Below are positions 46,123 through 53,700 of a stretch of DNA of 64,000 bases, one piece after another. The first letter of the stretch is position 1. Each line of letters starts with the position of its first letter. Origin of the DNA: Oscillospiraceae bacterium (lineage in GTDB: Bacteria > Bacillota > Clostridia > Oscillospirales > CAG-272); NCBI GenBank assembly GCA_015065385.1, contig SVQK01000097.1:55516-119515 (forward strand), read 5' to 3'. The position numbers and the translations under genes are program-made. Below the pieces are notes generated by a model. That model saw only the letters and a program-made list of their open reading frames with translations. It was not told the origin of the DNA and did no database searches.

Positions 46123-46797
46123 TTAGTCGGTTTCGACGGCCTCCTCGAGGTAGATGGAGGTGAGCATGGTGAAGACCACGGCCTGAATGGCGCAGAACAG
46201 AAGGGAGAGAACCATCATAATGACGGGGACGCCGATCGGCAGAAGGTCGTACAGATTGTGGGTGACGGTCTCCTCGCCGAAAACGTTTCCGAAAAGCCGC
46301 AGGGCGAGGGACGCGGGCTTGATGAACTCGTCCAGCACCATCAAAGGAAGCATGAACGCGATGGGGCTGATGAACCGCTTGAAATAGTGCTTCACCCCGG
46401 CGCGCAGTCCGGCGATCTGGAGGAAGACGAAGGTGGACACGCCCAGCCCCAGCGTCACGGACAGGGAGGAGGTGGGCGCCTTGAAGTATTTCGTCAGTCC
46501 GACGCCCGGGATCAGGCCGGAATAGTTGGCGCAGATGATAAAGATAAAGAGGGAGCCGAGAAAAAAGAAATACTTCCGCGCGAGATGCTTTCCGATGATC
46601 CCGGTGAAAAAGCCGTCCAGCGTTTCGACGCCGGTCTCGATCATGTTCTGGAGCCGCCCCGGCCTTTCTTTCAGGTTTCGCGTCACGAGGACGGACAGAA
46701 CGGCGGCGACGGCGAGAATGATCCACATGACGATCACTTCCCCGGTCACGTCGAGGATCCCCCCGACGGGAATGACGACTTCCGATGCTTCACCCAT
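46123..46797 (-). CDS. atpB: Fo ATP synthase a subunit
   Basis: 224 aa, five to six membrane helices. The key Arg is in 'KPASLALRLFGNVFGEETVTHN'. The C-terminal 'CAIQAVVFTMLTSIYLEEAVE' with its conserved Q...F.L is present. Forms the ion half-channels against the c-ring. It overlaps atpI by 8 nt. Confidence 0.95.
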   Translation of the reverse strand: MGEASEVVIPVGGILDVTGEVIVMWIILAVAAVLSVLVTRNLKERPGRLQNMIETGVETLDGFFTGIIGKHLARKYFFFLGSLFIFIICANYSGLIPGVGLTKYFKAPTSSLSVTLGLGVSTFVFLQIAGLRAGVKHYFKRFISPIAFMLPLMVLDEFIKPASLALRLFGNVFGEETVTHNLYDLLPIGVPVIMMVLSLLFCAIQAVVFTMLTSIYLEEAVETD

Positions 46798-47134
46798 TGC
46801 GATCCCTTCCTTTCGTCTCCGTTTGATCCGCTCCCCCGCCGTTCACCTGCTTCACAAGGAGGAAGGTGAAGATGAACAGGGGTACGGTCAGCCCGACCAC
46901 CGCTCCCGCAAGGATCCAGACCCTGTCCCACGGGGTGAGAGGCCCGAGAAAATACGCCGCGGCCAGAAGCCCGACGCTGAGAACCATCCGGATCACGGGA
47001 ACCAGTCCGAAGAGTCCGGAGGCTCCCGCAGCGGATCCCGCGGACGAGGCCGCTTTTTTCGTCAGCCGGTAGTTGACAAACGCGATCCCGGCTCCGAGCA
47101 GAGCGGCGATGACCGCTCCCGGCAGAGAATTCAT
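46790..47134 (-). CDS. AtpI-like membrane protein
   Basis: 114 aa with four hydrophobic stretches ('LPGAVIAALLGAGIAFVNYRL', 'GLFGLVPVIRMVLSVGLLAAAYFLG', 'VWILAGAVVGLTVPLFIFTFLLVKQ'). Position as first gene before atpB, small size and hydrophobicity fit ATP synthase protein I, which helps c-ring assembly. Sequence conservation in that family is low, so the call leans on context. Structured repeat copy B lies immediately upstream and may contain or displace the operon promoter. Confidence 0.75.
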   Translation of the reverse strand: MNSLPGAVIAALLGAGIAFVNYRLTKKAASSAGSAAGASGLFGLVPVIRMVLSVGLLAAAYFLGPLTPWDRVWILAGAVVGLTVPLFIFTFLLVKQVNGGGADQTETKGRDRNG

Positions 47135-47171
47135 CCGGCGTTCCTCCTTTTCTTCCTCGCATGCAGCGGGC

Positions 47172-47610
47172 GGATTTTATACTAAATCCCTTCTAAAGGG
47201 ATTATAAGGAATGAAACGCTACGCGTTTCGGATCTAATCCCGCTACGCACAGGAGGCGTCGGGAGGGACACCATCTCATGGCCGATCAAGATTCGCTCCG
47301 CGAACTTGGGTACCCCTCCCGAGGGTCCTGAGTTGCTTGCAACTCGGTTGGCCATATGGCATAAACAGACAGCTCATCCCTGTAGCCGGATTCGACTGTT
47401 CAACCCACTGTCCCCGCGCGAAGTTTCGCCTTTGGCGAACTTCAGAAATTCGCCTTTGGCGAACTTTCAGCGGTCTCTGTTTATGCAGCCAGAGGTCGAA
47501 GAGCTTCAGTCGCGCATTGGGCAAGGGGGCCATCAAGGGGTTGTGCAGGCAAAACTTGTCAGAACTGTTATCTGCACGATCAAACCGTTTAGAAGCGAAA
47601 CAGTTTTATT
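47172..47610 (+). repeat. Structured dispersed repeat, copy B (candidate RNA element)
   Basis: Gene-free. Same order of elements as copy A: AATCCCTT-CTA-AAGGGATT (47185-47203), GAAACGC-TAC-GCGTTTC (47213-47229), stem TCGGGAGGG/CCCTCCCGA (47259-47322) enclosing GGGACACCATCTCATGGCC, core TTGGCCATATGGCATAA (47348-47364), CAGACAGCTC...GACTGTTCAACCCACTGTCC. Two tandem hairpins of GAAGTTTCGCC-TTT-GGCGAACTTC type (47420-47468) follow. The 3' part (GCGCATTGGGCAA..GGGCCAT, GAAGCGAAAC) aligns with copy C. It begins at TATACTAAATCCC just upstream of atpI. Confidence 0.8.
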
Positions 47611-47647
47611 TTACAATATTACCACATTATCGTGGAAAAATCAAGGA

Positions 47648-47687
47648 TCCCTCGTGCATTTCACATAAAATTAACATGTACGAGGGA
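47648..47687. terminator. Stem-loop downstream of pilT
   Basis: TCCCTCGT / ACGAGGGA (8 bp, 24-nt loop) between copy B and the pilT stop. The minus side runs into GATTTTT some 13 nt after the stem and the plus side has a purine tract. Weak terminator. Confidence 0.5.
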
Positions 47688-47741
47688 GAAAAAACACGCG
47701 ATCCCCGGGATGCGGAGACCGCGCGAAATACCGTGTTGACT

Positions 47742-48803
47742 TCACAGCGCGAGACGCTTCTGCATGTTCTCGTAGTACACGCAGTATGTCAGGGCCGTGT
47801 CCTTCGTGATGACGCCGGAGCGGAAGAGCTTCAGCAGATAGCCGTCCATCGTGCACATCCCCTCGGCCGCTCCGCTCTGCATGGCGGAATCCAGCTGGTG
47901 GAGCTTGTCCTCGCGGATCATGTTCTGGATGGCGTTGTTGGTCTTCATGATCTCAAACGCCGCGGTCTGACCGCCGTCCTTGGTCGGAACGAGCTGCTGG
48001 CAGACGACGCCCTTCAGGATCTGGGAGAGCTGGATCTTCACCTGCTGCTGCTGATTGCTCGGATACACGTCGAGGATGCGGTTGATGGTGTTGGACACGC
48101 TGGACGTGTGCAGGGTCGAGAACAGGAGCACGCCCGTCTCAGCCGCCGTGATGGCCGCGGAAATGGTGTCGTAGTCGCGCATCTCGCCGAGCAGGATCAC
48201 GTCCGGAGACTCGCGCAGGGCGGACCGGAGGGAATCGAGATACGACGGTGTGTCGATGGAGATCTCCCTCTGGCTGACGATGCAGCGGTTGTGCCGGTGG
48301 ATGTATTCGATGGGGTCCTCCATGGTGATGATGTGTCCGTCCCGGCTCCGGTTGATCCTGTCGAGGATGCAGGCGAGGGTGGTGGATTTCCCGGTACCCG
48401 CCGCGCCCGTGATGAGGACCAGACCCTTTTTCACGTCCGCGAGGGAGAGAACGCTCTCCGGGATCCCGAGCTTTTCCGGATCCGGAAGGCCGAACCTGAT
48501 CACCCGGATCACCGCGGCGACGGATCCTCTCTGCCGGAACACATTGACGCGGAACCGGCCCAGCTTCGACAGGGAGAAGGAGAAGTCGTCGTCCACCTCG
48601 TTGTTGTAGTTCTTCGGATCCCGGCGGCTGACGGCGTAGATTTCCCGGATCAGCGTATCGAGGTTGTCGGGCATGAGCCGCTCCTCGCCGTCCCGGATCT
48701 GCTTTCCGCTGCACTTATAGGTGACCGGGATCCCGGCGACCAGAAAGATATCGGCTGCTTCGTAACCGAGAGCTTTTTCCAGAATCTGTTCGATGTTCAT
48801 CAT
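47742..48803 (-). CDS. pilT: PilT-family twitching/retraction ATPase
   Basis: 353 aa. PilT/VirB11 ATPase with N-terminal PAS-like domain ('MNIEQILEKALGYEAADIFLVAGIPVTYKCSGK'), Walker A 'LVLITGAAGTGKSTTLACILD', Asp box 'HIITMEDPIEYIHRHNRCIVSQRE', Walker B 'SPDVILLGEMRDYDTISAAITAAETGVLLFSTLHTSSVSNTINRILDV' with the His box. It lacks the Zn tetracysteine of PilB/GspE and so belongs with retraction ATPases. Last gene of the pilus-like operon. No assembly ATPase is in the window. Confidence 0.93.
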   Translation of the reverse strand: MMNIEQILEKALGYEAADIFLVAGIPVTYKCSGKQIRDGEERLMPDNLDTLIREIYAVSRRDPKNYNNEVDDDFSFSLSKLGRFRVNVFRQRGSVAAVIRVIRFGLPDPEKLGIPESVLSLADVKKGLVLITGAAGTGKSTTLACILDRINRSRDGHIITMEDPIEYIHRHNRCIVSQREISIDTPSYLDSLRSALRESPDVILLGEMRDYDTISAAITAAETGVLLFSTLHTSSVSNTINRILDVYPSNQQQQVKIQLSQILKGVVCQQLVPTKDGGQTAAFEIMKTNNAIQNMIREDKLHQLDSAMQSGAAEGMCTMDGYLLKLFRSGVITKDTALTYCVYYENMQKRLAL

Positions 48804-48818
48804 AAGGTCAATCCTCGT

Positions 48819-49214
48819 TCAGCCCGGGAACGTGCCGTCCCAGACCGTGATGGAGGTATCTTCCTCCCATTCGTGCTCAAACCGCCACTCGACGATCCGG
48901 GGCCTTTCGTCTTCGATCACCACGCCCGCGCGCAGGATGAGCCCATCGTCCCCCCGGAATTCCTCCCGGACCACGCCGTCTTCGTCGGGAATGAGGCTGT
49001 ACAGCGTTTCCACGTCAACGATCATATCCCCGATCCATCCCTGCCCCACAGTTTCGAGCCAGTACCGCGTCCGGACGGTTTCCGCATAGGTCTTTGCCAG
49101 ATTCATGTCCGCGCGCGCCGTCGTATAGGTGAGGATGCCGAGCACGGTCATGCAGATGGAGATCACGGTCAAAAGGAGCGCCAGCGGAGTCAGTCTGATC
49201 GGTAATTCCTTCAT
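48819..49214 (-). CDS. Small single-pass protein of the pilus-like operon
   Basis: 131 aa. One N-terminal membrane segment ('LTPLALLLTVISICMTVLGILTYTTARADMNLAKTYAETV') is followed by a soluble acidic domain with several Trp ('RYWLETVGQGWIGDMIVDVETLYSLIPDEDG', 'VEWRFEHEWEEDTSITVWDG'). No prepilin G|FxxxE site is seen. It overlaps the previous gene by ATGA (4 nt). Presumed minor component of a pilus/secretion machine; no named family recognised. Confidence 0.75.
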   Translation of the reverse strand: MKELPIRLTPLALLLTVISICMTVLGILTYTTARADMNLAKTYAETVRTRYWLETVGQGWIGDMIVDVETLYSLIPDEDGVVREEFRGDDGLILRAGVVIEDERPRIVEWRFEHEWEEDTSITVWDGTFPG

Positions 49215-49642
49215 TTTCCAAAGTCCTCCAAAAAATGCGCAGTCATTTTAAGCGAATAGATCTCGTCTCCGCTGTCCGTCCGGAGCACGCGGATATAACC
49301 AATCGCCAACCACCGGGAGTCGGAAACCCGTTTGATTTCGACCCGGAGCACACCGTTCGGATCGGGCTTTCCGTCTGCGCCGTAGGCGGCCGTCACAATC
49401 TCGCCCTCAAGAGCCGCGTTCCCGCCCTCGTCGAGCAGCGTGAAGAGCGACTCCGCGCTGTCCGCCGCCGAAAAAGCCTCCGCCGCGTTCTGGGCCAGCG
49501 TGACCGCGCTCGTGAGCAGCTTCGCCTCTTCGCTCTGCTTTTTCGCCATGCCGAAGACCTGCGTCAGAGTCAGGATCACGGCGACGAACACGAGGATGAG
49601 GATCAGCGTTTCGACATAGAACGACGTAATGTGTTTTTTCAT
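49211..49642 (-). CDS. Pilin-like single-pass protein
   Basis: 143 aa. The N-terminus 'MKKHITSFYVETLILILVFVAVILTLTQVFGMAKKQSEEAKLL' looks like a type IV pilin helix: a short basic leader, then F-Y-V-E with Glu at the +5-like place in a hydrophobic helix. Ser rather than Gly precedes the Phe. The globular part has 'AQNAAEAFSAADSAESLFTLLDEGG' and 'VLRVEIKRVSDSRWLAIGYIRVLR'. ATGA overlaps with both neighbours. It may be a pseudopilin cleaved by a non-standard or unlinked peptidase. Confidence 0.75.
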   Translation of the reverse strand: MKKHITSFYVETLILILVFVAVILTLTQVFGMAKKQSEEAKLLTSAVTLAQNAAEAFSAADSAESLFTLLDEGGNAALEGEIVTAAYGADGKPDPNGVLRVEIKRVSDSRWLAIGYIRVLRTDSGDEIYSLKMTAHFLEDFGK

Positions 49643-50115
49643 TGCGCGTCACCTCCCGCGATGCCCGAGCGCAAGCCGATGAGGGAGCGTCCGGCGTCGG
49701 TTTCCACGGAGCAAAGGTTGTCCGTCAGGATCCGCACCGAGAAGACCTCCGTCTCACCGATGGTCTGCGCGGCGTCGGGATTTAAGGGAGCTCCGGTTTC
49801 CGCGTAGTCCTCCACCAGCTTTCCGTCGCAGCGGTAGATCCGGAAGGCGAATCCGGAGTTCCCATCGTCGGCGGAAATCACCTGTCCGTAGGTCCCGTCG
49901 TCATACACGAGGAAGGATCCCTCGGAGTCGTTGGCACGGATCGCGGTGGTGAGATAAGCGCTCAGACTGCGCGCGTCGTAGTTTGCCCGCTGGCTCCGGA
50001 CCGTATTCCGGTAGGTCAGCGCGCCGAACAGCACGAGAAGGAAGAACCCCGCCAAAAACAGCGCGGCAATTCCGATGGTGTACCAGCCAAGAGGCGACCG
50101 TTCCTTTTCTTTCAA
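49639..50115 (-). CDS. Small single-pass protein of the pilus-like operon
   Basis: 158 aa. An N-terminal cytoplasmic 'MKEKERSPLGWYTIG' precedes a hydrophobic helix ('IAALFLAGFFLLVLFGALTYRNTV'). Then comes 'SQRANYDARSLSAYLTTAIRANDSEGSFLVYDDGTYGQVISADDGNSGFAFRIYRCDGKLVEDYAETGAPL', resembling the globular part of minor pseudopilins, and a C-terminal 'SVETDAGRSLIGLRSGI'. Overlaps the downstream gene by ATGA. Function inferred from context only. Confidence 0.75.
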   Translation of the reverse strand: MKEKERSPLGWYTIGIAALFLAGFFLLVLFGALTYRNTVRSQRANYDARSLSAYLTTAIRANDSEGSFLVYDDGTYGQVISADDGNSGFAFRIYRCDGKLVEDYAETGAPLNPDAAQTIGETEVFSVRILTDNLCSVETDAGRSLIGLRSGIAGGDAQ

Positions 50116-50167
50116 TGGAACACCCTCCCTGTTTTGATTTTGGTGGGCAAAGCCGGATAAAGGATCC

Positions 50168-50512
50168 TTACGGCAGCTCTTCCGAGGCGGCGGTCGATCC
50201 CTCCGGCGTCACGACAACGCTCGGGGGCACGTTCGACGCGAAGGCCTCGTAGGTGACGTAAAAGTCCCTGTGGTTGATCTCGATGCCGTAGTGATCTTCC
50301 AGATACGCGAGGTTCGGAGGGTACACCCCCTCCACCGCGTAGCACTGACGGGCCGTCCGCTCGATCAGATCGCGGATCGCCACGGCGCCTTCCTCCCGCT
50401 TTTCCTCGCGCCTCGGTCCGGAAAACACAACGAGGGCGGCGACGATCAGAATCACGACAAGGACAGCGGGGATCACCCAGAGCCAGTTCCTTTTTTTACG
50501 GTCCGAATACAT
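50168..50512 (-). CDS. Small pseudopilin-like protein
   Basis: 114 aa. Basic N-terminus (MYSDRKKRNW), hydrophobic helix 'LWVIPAVLVVILIVAALVVFSG', then 'GAVAIRDLIERTARQCYAVEGVYPPNLAYLEDHYGIEINHRDFYVTYEAFASNVPPSVVV'. The 'A...L..AA..CYA.EG.YP..L.YL...YG' pattern is the one seen after the helix in type II secretion/type IV pilins. No cleavage motif is seen. Between the GspF/PilC gene (17-nt gap) and the next small gene. Confidence 0.75.
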   Translation of the reverse strand: MYSDRKKRNWLWVIPAVLVVILIVAALVVFSGPRREEKREEGAVAIRDLIERTARQCYAVEGVYPPNLAYLEDHYGIEINHRDFYVTYEAFASNVPPSVVVTPEGSTAASEELP

Positions 50513-50529
50513 GGGACACCTCCGTCACG

Positions 50530-51576
50530 TCAGCCCACGGAGCTCATCATGCCGATCAGAGGCAGCATGACGCTGAGCAGGGACAGGCCCACGGTGACCA
50601 TCAGCACGCCGGAGAGAAGCGGATCCACCACGCTCACGAGGCGGTCCACCAGATCCTTGCAGTTTTCCTCGAGGTGCTCCGTCAGCTTGCCGAGGACGCC
50701 CTCCAGATTGCCGCTCCGCTCGCCTGCCAGAAGCATTCTGCCGTACAGGGGCTCGAACAGCTCTTCGTCGAACGCCGCCTGAGAAATGCTGTGGCCTTCC
50801 TCCATGGAGCGCGCGACCTTTTTCAGCTTTTCCTCGACGGGCGCGCAGTCGGTCATGGGGATGGAGTCAAGCACGGCCTCGTCCTGCATCCGCCCGCTTG
50901 CGAGGAAGGTTGCGAGGGCGCCGGTGAAGCGGAACATGCCCATGGATTCGAGGATCTTCGCGGTGATCGGGATCTTCCAGAGGATCTTCTCGACCGGGCC
51001 GCGCTTTCCCTTCTTCCAGAGCAGGAGGCCGACGAACAGCGCGACGGCAAGGATCACCATCACGCCGAGCGCGATCCAGCAGAAGACGTACGCCCAGCGG
51101 ATGTAGCGGTAAGACGACGCGGCAAGGCTCCCGCTCATGGCGTCGTAGACCTCCGTGAAGGAAGGCAGGACCATGGTGAGCATGACGGCGAGCACCACGA
51201 TGATGAGGACCAGCATCGCGGCGGGATAAGTCACGGCGTTGCGCAGCTTGTCCGAAATGGTCTTCTGATCCGCGTAATAGCGGGACAGACGGAAGAGGAT
51301 GTTTTCGAGGTGTCCGGACGTCTCGCCCGCCTTGATCATCCGCACGGCGTAGTCCGGGAAGATCCCGCTCTTCTCCATGGCGGCGGAGAGAGGCTCGCCG
51401 CTGTCCACGGATTCCTTCATGCCGTGGAGCGCGTTTTCCAGGGGGCCTGACGCAGATCCGTGGCTGCTCTGGAGCAGGGAGATGGCCTCGTCGGTCTGAA
51501 TGCCGGACTGCGCCATCATGGCCATGCTCTCGCAGAACGCGCTGACGCCGAGATTGTCGAGTTTCTTTTGACTCAT
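50530..51576 (-). CDS. GspF/PilC-type inner-membrane platform protein
   Basis: 348 aa with two T2SSF repeats. Motifs include 'FCESMAMMAQSGIQTDEAISLL', 'MIKAGETSGHLENILFRLSRYYADQKTISDKLRNAVTYPAAMLVLIIVVLAVMLTMVLPSFTEVYD', and the second copy 'LLAGERSGNLEGVLGKLTEHLEENCKDLVDRLVSVVDPLLSGVLMVTVGLSLLSVMLPLIGMM'. It anchors the pilus/pseudopilus assembly motor in the membrane. First gene of the operon that ends with pilT. Structured repeat copy C lies directly upstream. Confidence 0.93.
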   Translation of the reverse strand: MSQKKLDNLGVSAFCESMAMMAQSGIQTDEAISLLQSSHGSASGPLENALHGMKESVDSGEPLSAAMEKSGIFPDYAVRMIKAGETSGHLENILFRLSRYYADQKTISDKLRNAVTYPAAMLVLIIVVLAVMLTMVLPSFTEVYDAMSGSLAASSYRYIRWAYVFCWIALGVMVILAVALFVGLLLWKKGKRGPVEKILWKIPITAKILESMGMFRFTGALATFLASGRMQDEAVLDSIPMTDCAPVEEKLKKVARSMEEGHSISQAAFDEELFEPLYGRMLLAGERSGNLEGVLGKLTEHLEENCKDLVDRLVSVVDPLLSGVLMVTVGLSLLSVMLPLIGMMSSVG

Positions 51577-51604
51577 GTCAGTTTCCTGCCCTTCTCAGAT
51601 TTCT

Positions 51605-51980
51605 CTTACTAAATCCCTTCTAAAAGGGATTTAAGGAATGAAACCCTACGGGTTTCTGATTTTATGGCCTTGCGCAGGCCGGGCGCCGGGAGGGACACCA
51701 TCTCAGGCCGAAGGTGCCCCTCCCGGAGGTCCCCCTTGGCCATATGGCATAAACTAACAGCTCGCCTCGGAAACTAAGTCTGATTGTCCAACCTACTGTC
51801 CTCGCGCGAAGTTTCGCCTTTGGCGAACTTTCAGCGGTCTGTGTTCGTGCAGTTTGTGCCATGCACGGAGCAAGCTCCTCGGCCTCCGGCGGTGTTTCAG
51901 GCGCGCATTGGGCAATAGGGCCATAGTGGTTTTGTGCGGATAAAACATGTATGAGCTGTACTATGAAGCGAAACGGTATC
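51605..51980 (+). repeat. Structured dispersed repeat, copy C (candidate RNA element)
   Basis: Gene-free. AAATCCCTT-CTAA-AAGGGATTT (51611-51632), GAAACCC-TAC-GGGTTTC (51640-51656), GGCCT-TGCGC-AGGCC, stem CCGGGAGGG/CCCTCCCGG (51686-51726) enclosing ACACCATCTCAGGCCG, core TTGGCCATATGGCATAA (51736-51752), AACAGCTC...GATTGTCCAACCTACTGTCCTCGCGC, one GAAGTTTCGCC-TTT-GGCGAACTTTC hairpin (51808-51832), and the 3' block GCGCATTGGGCAA..GGGCCAT and GAAGCGAAACGGT. It lies between the pilus operon and the transglutaminase-like gene, which face away from and towards it on the minus strand. Confidence 0.8.
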
Positions 51981-52989
51981 AGTAATAATATACGTCGGAG
52001 TAGTTTGTGCCGTTGCCGATATAGGAGGGGTCGATGCCTCCGGCGCAGAACGTCAGATCCAGCCGGTTCCACGCGTCCTTCGGCACCTGGAAGGTAACGG
52101 TGACCCATCCGGTCTCCGCGGTGTAGAACATGTTCCACGCATGGTACGCGCCGCTCGGGCCGACGTAGCCGAACACCATCTTCGTGGGGATCCCCTGCGA
52201 CCGGAGCATGGCGGCGGCGAGCGCTGCGTAATCGAAGCAGATCCCGTTTCCGGTGCTCATGGTGGAGTCGGGATTCGACATGTAGCCGCTCTGCACCGTG
52301 TTGGCCTTGTTGTAGTCGTAGGTGATGGAGGAGGTCACATATTCGTAGACCTTCGACACCACTCCGACGGCGTCCGCGGCTCCCTGCGCCAGTTCGGCGG
52401 CCTTCTTCACGCAGTTGGAGGAGGAGCTGTAGGGGACATAGTCGCTGTTGCGCGTGTACGGCACAAACTGATTGTCGAGCTGAACCCATGTGGAATTGGA
52501 GTAGAGCTCGCGGTACTTGCTTCCCGTCGTGTTCTCCATGATCCGGAACTTATAGGTCGCGCTTCCGAAGGTCAGGGGGAATATGGAAGGCGTGCCGTTG
52601 TTGGCCATGTTGTAGTAATAGTTGTTCCCGTTTACGACTATGATGAATTTCAGCCGGTTCGCGGACGTTCCCTTCGCCGCCACAACGCCAAGATTCACCA
52701 TGGAGAGGTCGAGGTAGGCGTTGTTCTTCCCGTTGGCCTTGTCCGCGTGGAACTCCGCGTAGTTCATGGCCGGGGCCTGATACGCCGCCGGCTGCTCCGC
52801 CCGATCCGTGTACTGCGAGAAGAACGCCTCCATGGAGAGCTCTTCGTTCGCCGTCTGCGTCAGGGGCAGCGGCGGGTCTTCGGGCAGCTCCTCGGTCCGC
52901 TCAACGGCAAGCGGCTCGGCGCATCCCGCAAGGAACAGCAGGGCAAGCGCAATCATGCAGAGTCGGTTGATCGTTCTGAGTTTCGTCAT
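51979..52989 (-). CDS. Transglutaminase-like lipoprotein
   Basis: 336 aa from ATG 52989. Lipobox 'LALLFLAGC' marks a lipoprotein signal. A ~150-residue N-terminal domain with many Asn/Tyr is followed by a transglutaminase-like core: 'VVSKVYEYVTSSITYDYNKAN', 'STGNGICFDYAALAAAMLRSQGIPTKMVFGYVGPSGAYHAWNMFYTAETGWVTV'. The Cys in GICFDYA and His in YHAWN are placed as in the catalytic pair. Such proteins act as extracellular proteases or wall-associated crosslinkers. Strong own promoter. The stop lies at the 3' edge of repeat copy C. Confidence 0.88.
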   Translation of the reverse strand: MTKLRTINRLCMIALALLFLAGCAEPLAVERTEELPEDPPLPLTQTANEELSMEAFFSQYTDRAEQPAAYQAPAMNYAEFHADKANGKNNAYLDLSMVNLGVVAAKGTSANRLKFIIVVNGNNYYYNMANNGTPSIFPLTFGSATYKFRIMENTTGSKYRELYSNSTWVQLDNQFVPYTRNSDYVPYSSSSNCVKKAAELAQGAADAVGVVSKVYEYVTSSITYDYNKANTVQSGYMSNPDSTMSTGNGICFDYAALAAAMLRSQGIPTKMVFGYVGPSGAYHAWNMFYTAETGWVTVTFQVPKDAWNRLDLTFCAGGIDPSYIGNGTNYSDVYYY

Positions 52990-53096
52990 CCGTCGGTATC
53001 CTTTCCCCGCCCGCGGATCCGGCAATCCTCATCAGGCCGTCCGCTTAGGCGGAAACCGCGCGGGAGATCCGTCCTCCCACCGGCTTCAATGGAGTC

Positions 53097-53125
53097 ATTA
53101 TACCATATATACACTTTTAATGCAA
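53097..53125 (-). promoter_or_regulatory. Promoter for the transglutaminase-like lipoprotein
   Basis: Minus strand TTGCAT, 17-nt spacer, TATAAT with extended TGG. Confidence 0.82.
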
Positions 53126-53275
53126 GAAAAGTTGCGCCAAAACCAAAAAATCTACAAACCGGACCGAATTTGACGGGCTTAGTTGTGCAAATTGAAAAAC
53201 AGCCGGGATCTCGACTGTTCTTCGGGGAAATTCGGATATGGTCCTCCGCCCGCGGCCTCGTCAGAAATCCCGCGG

Positions 53276-53620
53276 TTATCCGGCGGCGAGCGCGTCCAGC
53301 TTTTTCTTCTGCGCGACGATCTCCTCCACGAGGGGGGCGTAATCGGTCTGGGAGCGGGCGCGGAGCAATTCCGTGATCTGGGACAGGGGAGCGGACAGGG
53401 GCGTCAGGGCGAGGTTGGCGTACATCCCCTTGAGAGCGTGGGCCAGCTCGAAGCCCTGTTCGAAATCGCCCTTTCCCACGGCGTCGGCCAGAGCGGCGAT
53501 CTTTTCGTCCTTCACCGCCATCCCGACCATTCTGAGATAGAAAGCTTCATTATTCAGGCAGCGGCCCATTCCTTCCTTCACGTCCGCGCCGTATTCCCGG
53601 AGGGCGTCCAGTGTCAGCAT
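53276..53620 (-). CDS. Stand-alone Hpt (histidine phosphotransfer) domain protein
   Basis: 114 aa. Four-helix Hpt fold with the phospho-acceptor motif 'FELAHALKGMYANLALTPLSAPLSQITELLRA' (HxLKG). N-terminal 'LREYGADVKEGMGRCLNNEAFYLRMVGMAVKDEKIAALADAVGKGDFEQG' is typical. It would relay phosphate between receiver domains of an unlinked phosphorelay. No histidine kinase or response regulator is present in the window. Its own consensus promoter precedes it. Confidence 0.9.
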   Translation of the reverse strand: MLTLDALREYGADVKEGMGRCLNNEAFYLRMVGMAVKDEKIAALADAVGKGDFEQGFELAHALKGMYANLALTPLSAPLSQITELLRARSQTDYAPLVEEIVAQKKKLDALAAG

Positions 53621-53661
53621 TGCGAATCCTCCTTCTGGTTGATCTTCGTTATATCATCCCC

Positions 53662-53690
53662 ATTATACAGGACGGGGACGGAATTGTCAA
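53662..53690 (-). promoter_or_regulatory. Consensus promoter for the Hpt gene
   Basis: Minus strand TTGACA, 17-nt spacer, TATAAT. The -35 lies 10 nt from the end of the upstream oxidoreductase gene. Confidence 0.9.
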
Positions 53691-53700
53691 GGGCTCGCGC

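Noticed and set aside
47337-49205. 622-aa plus-strand ORF running through repeat copy B
   Set aside because: It combines repeat sequence with the antisense of pilT; no coding signature.
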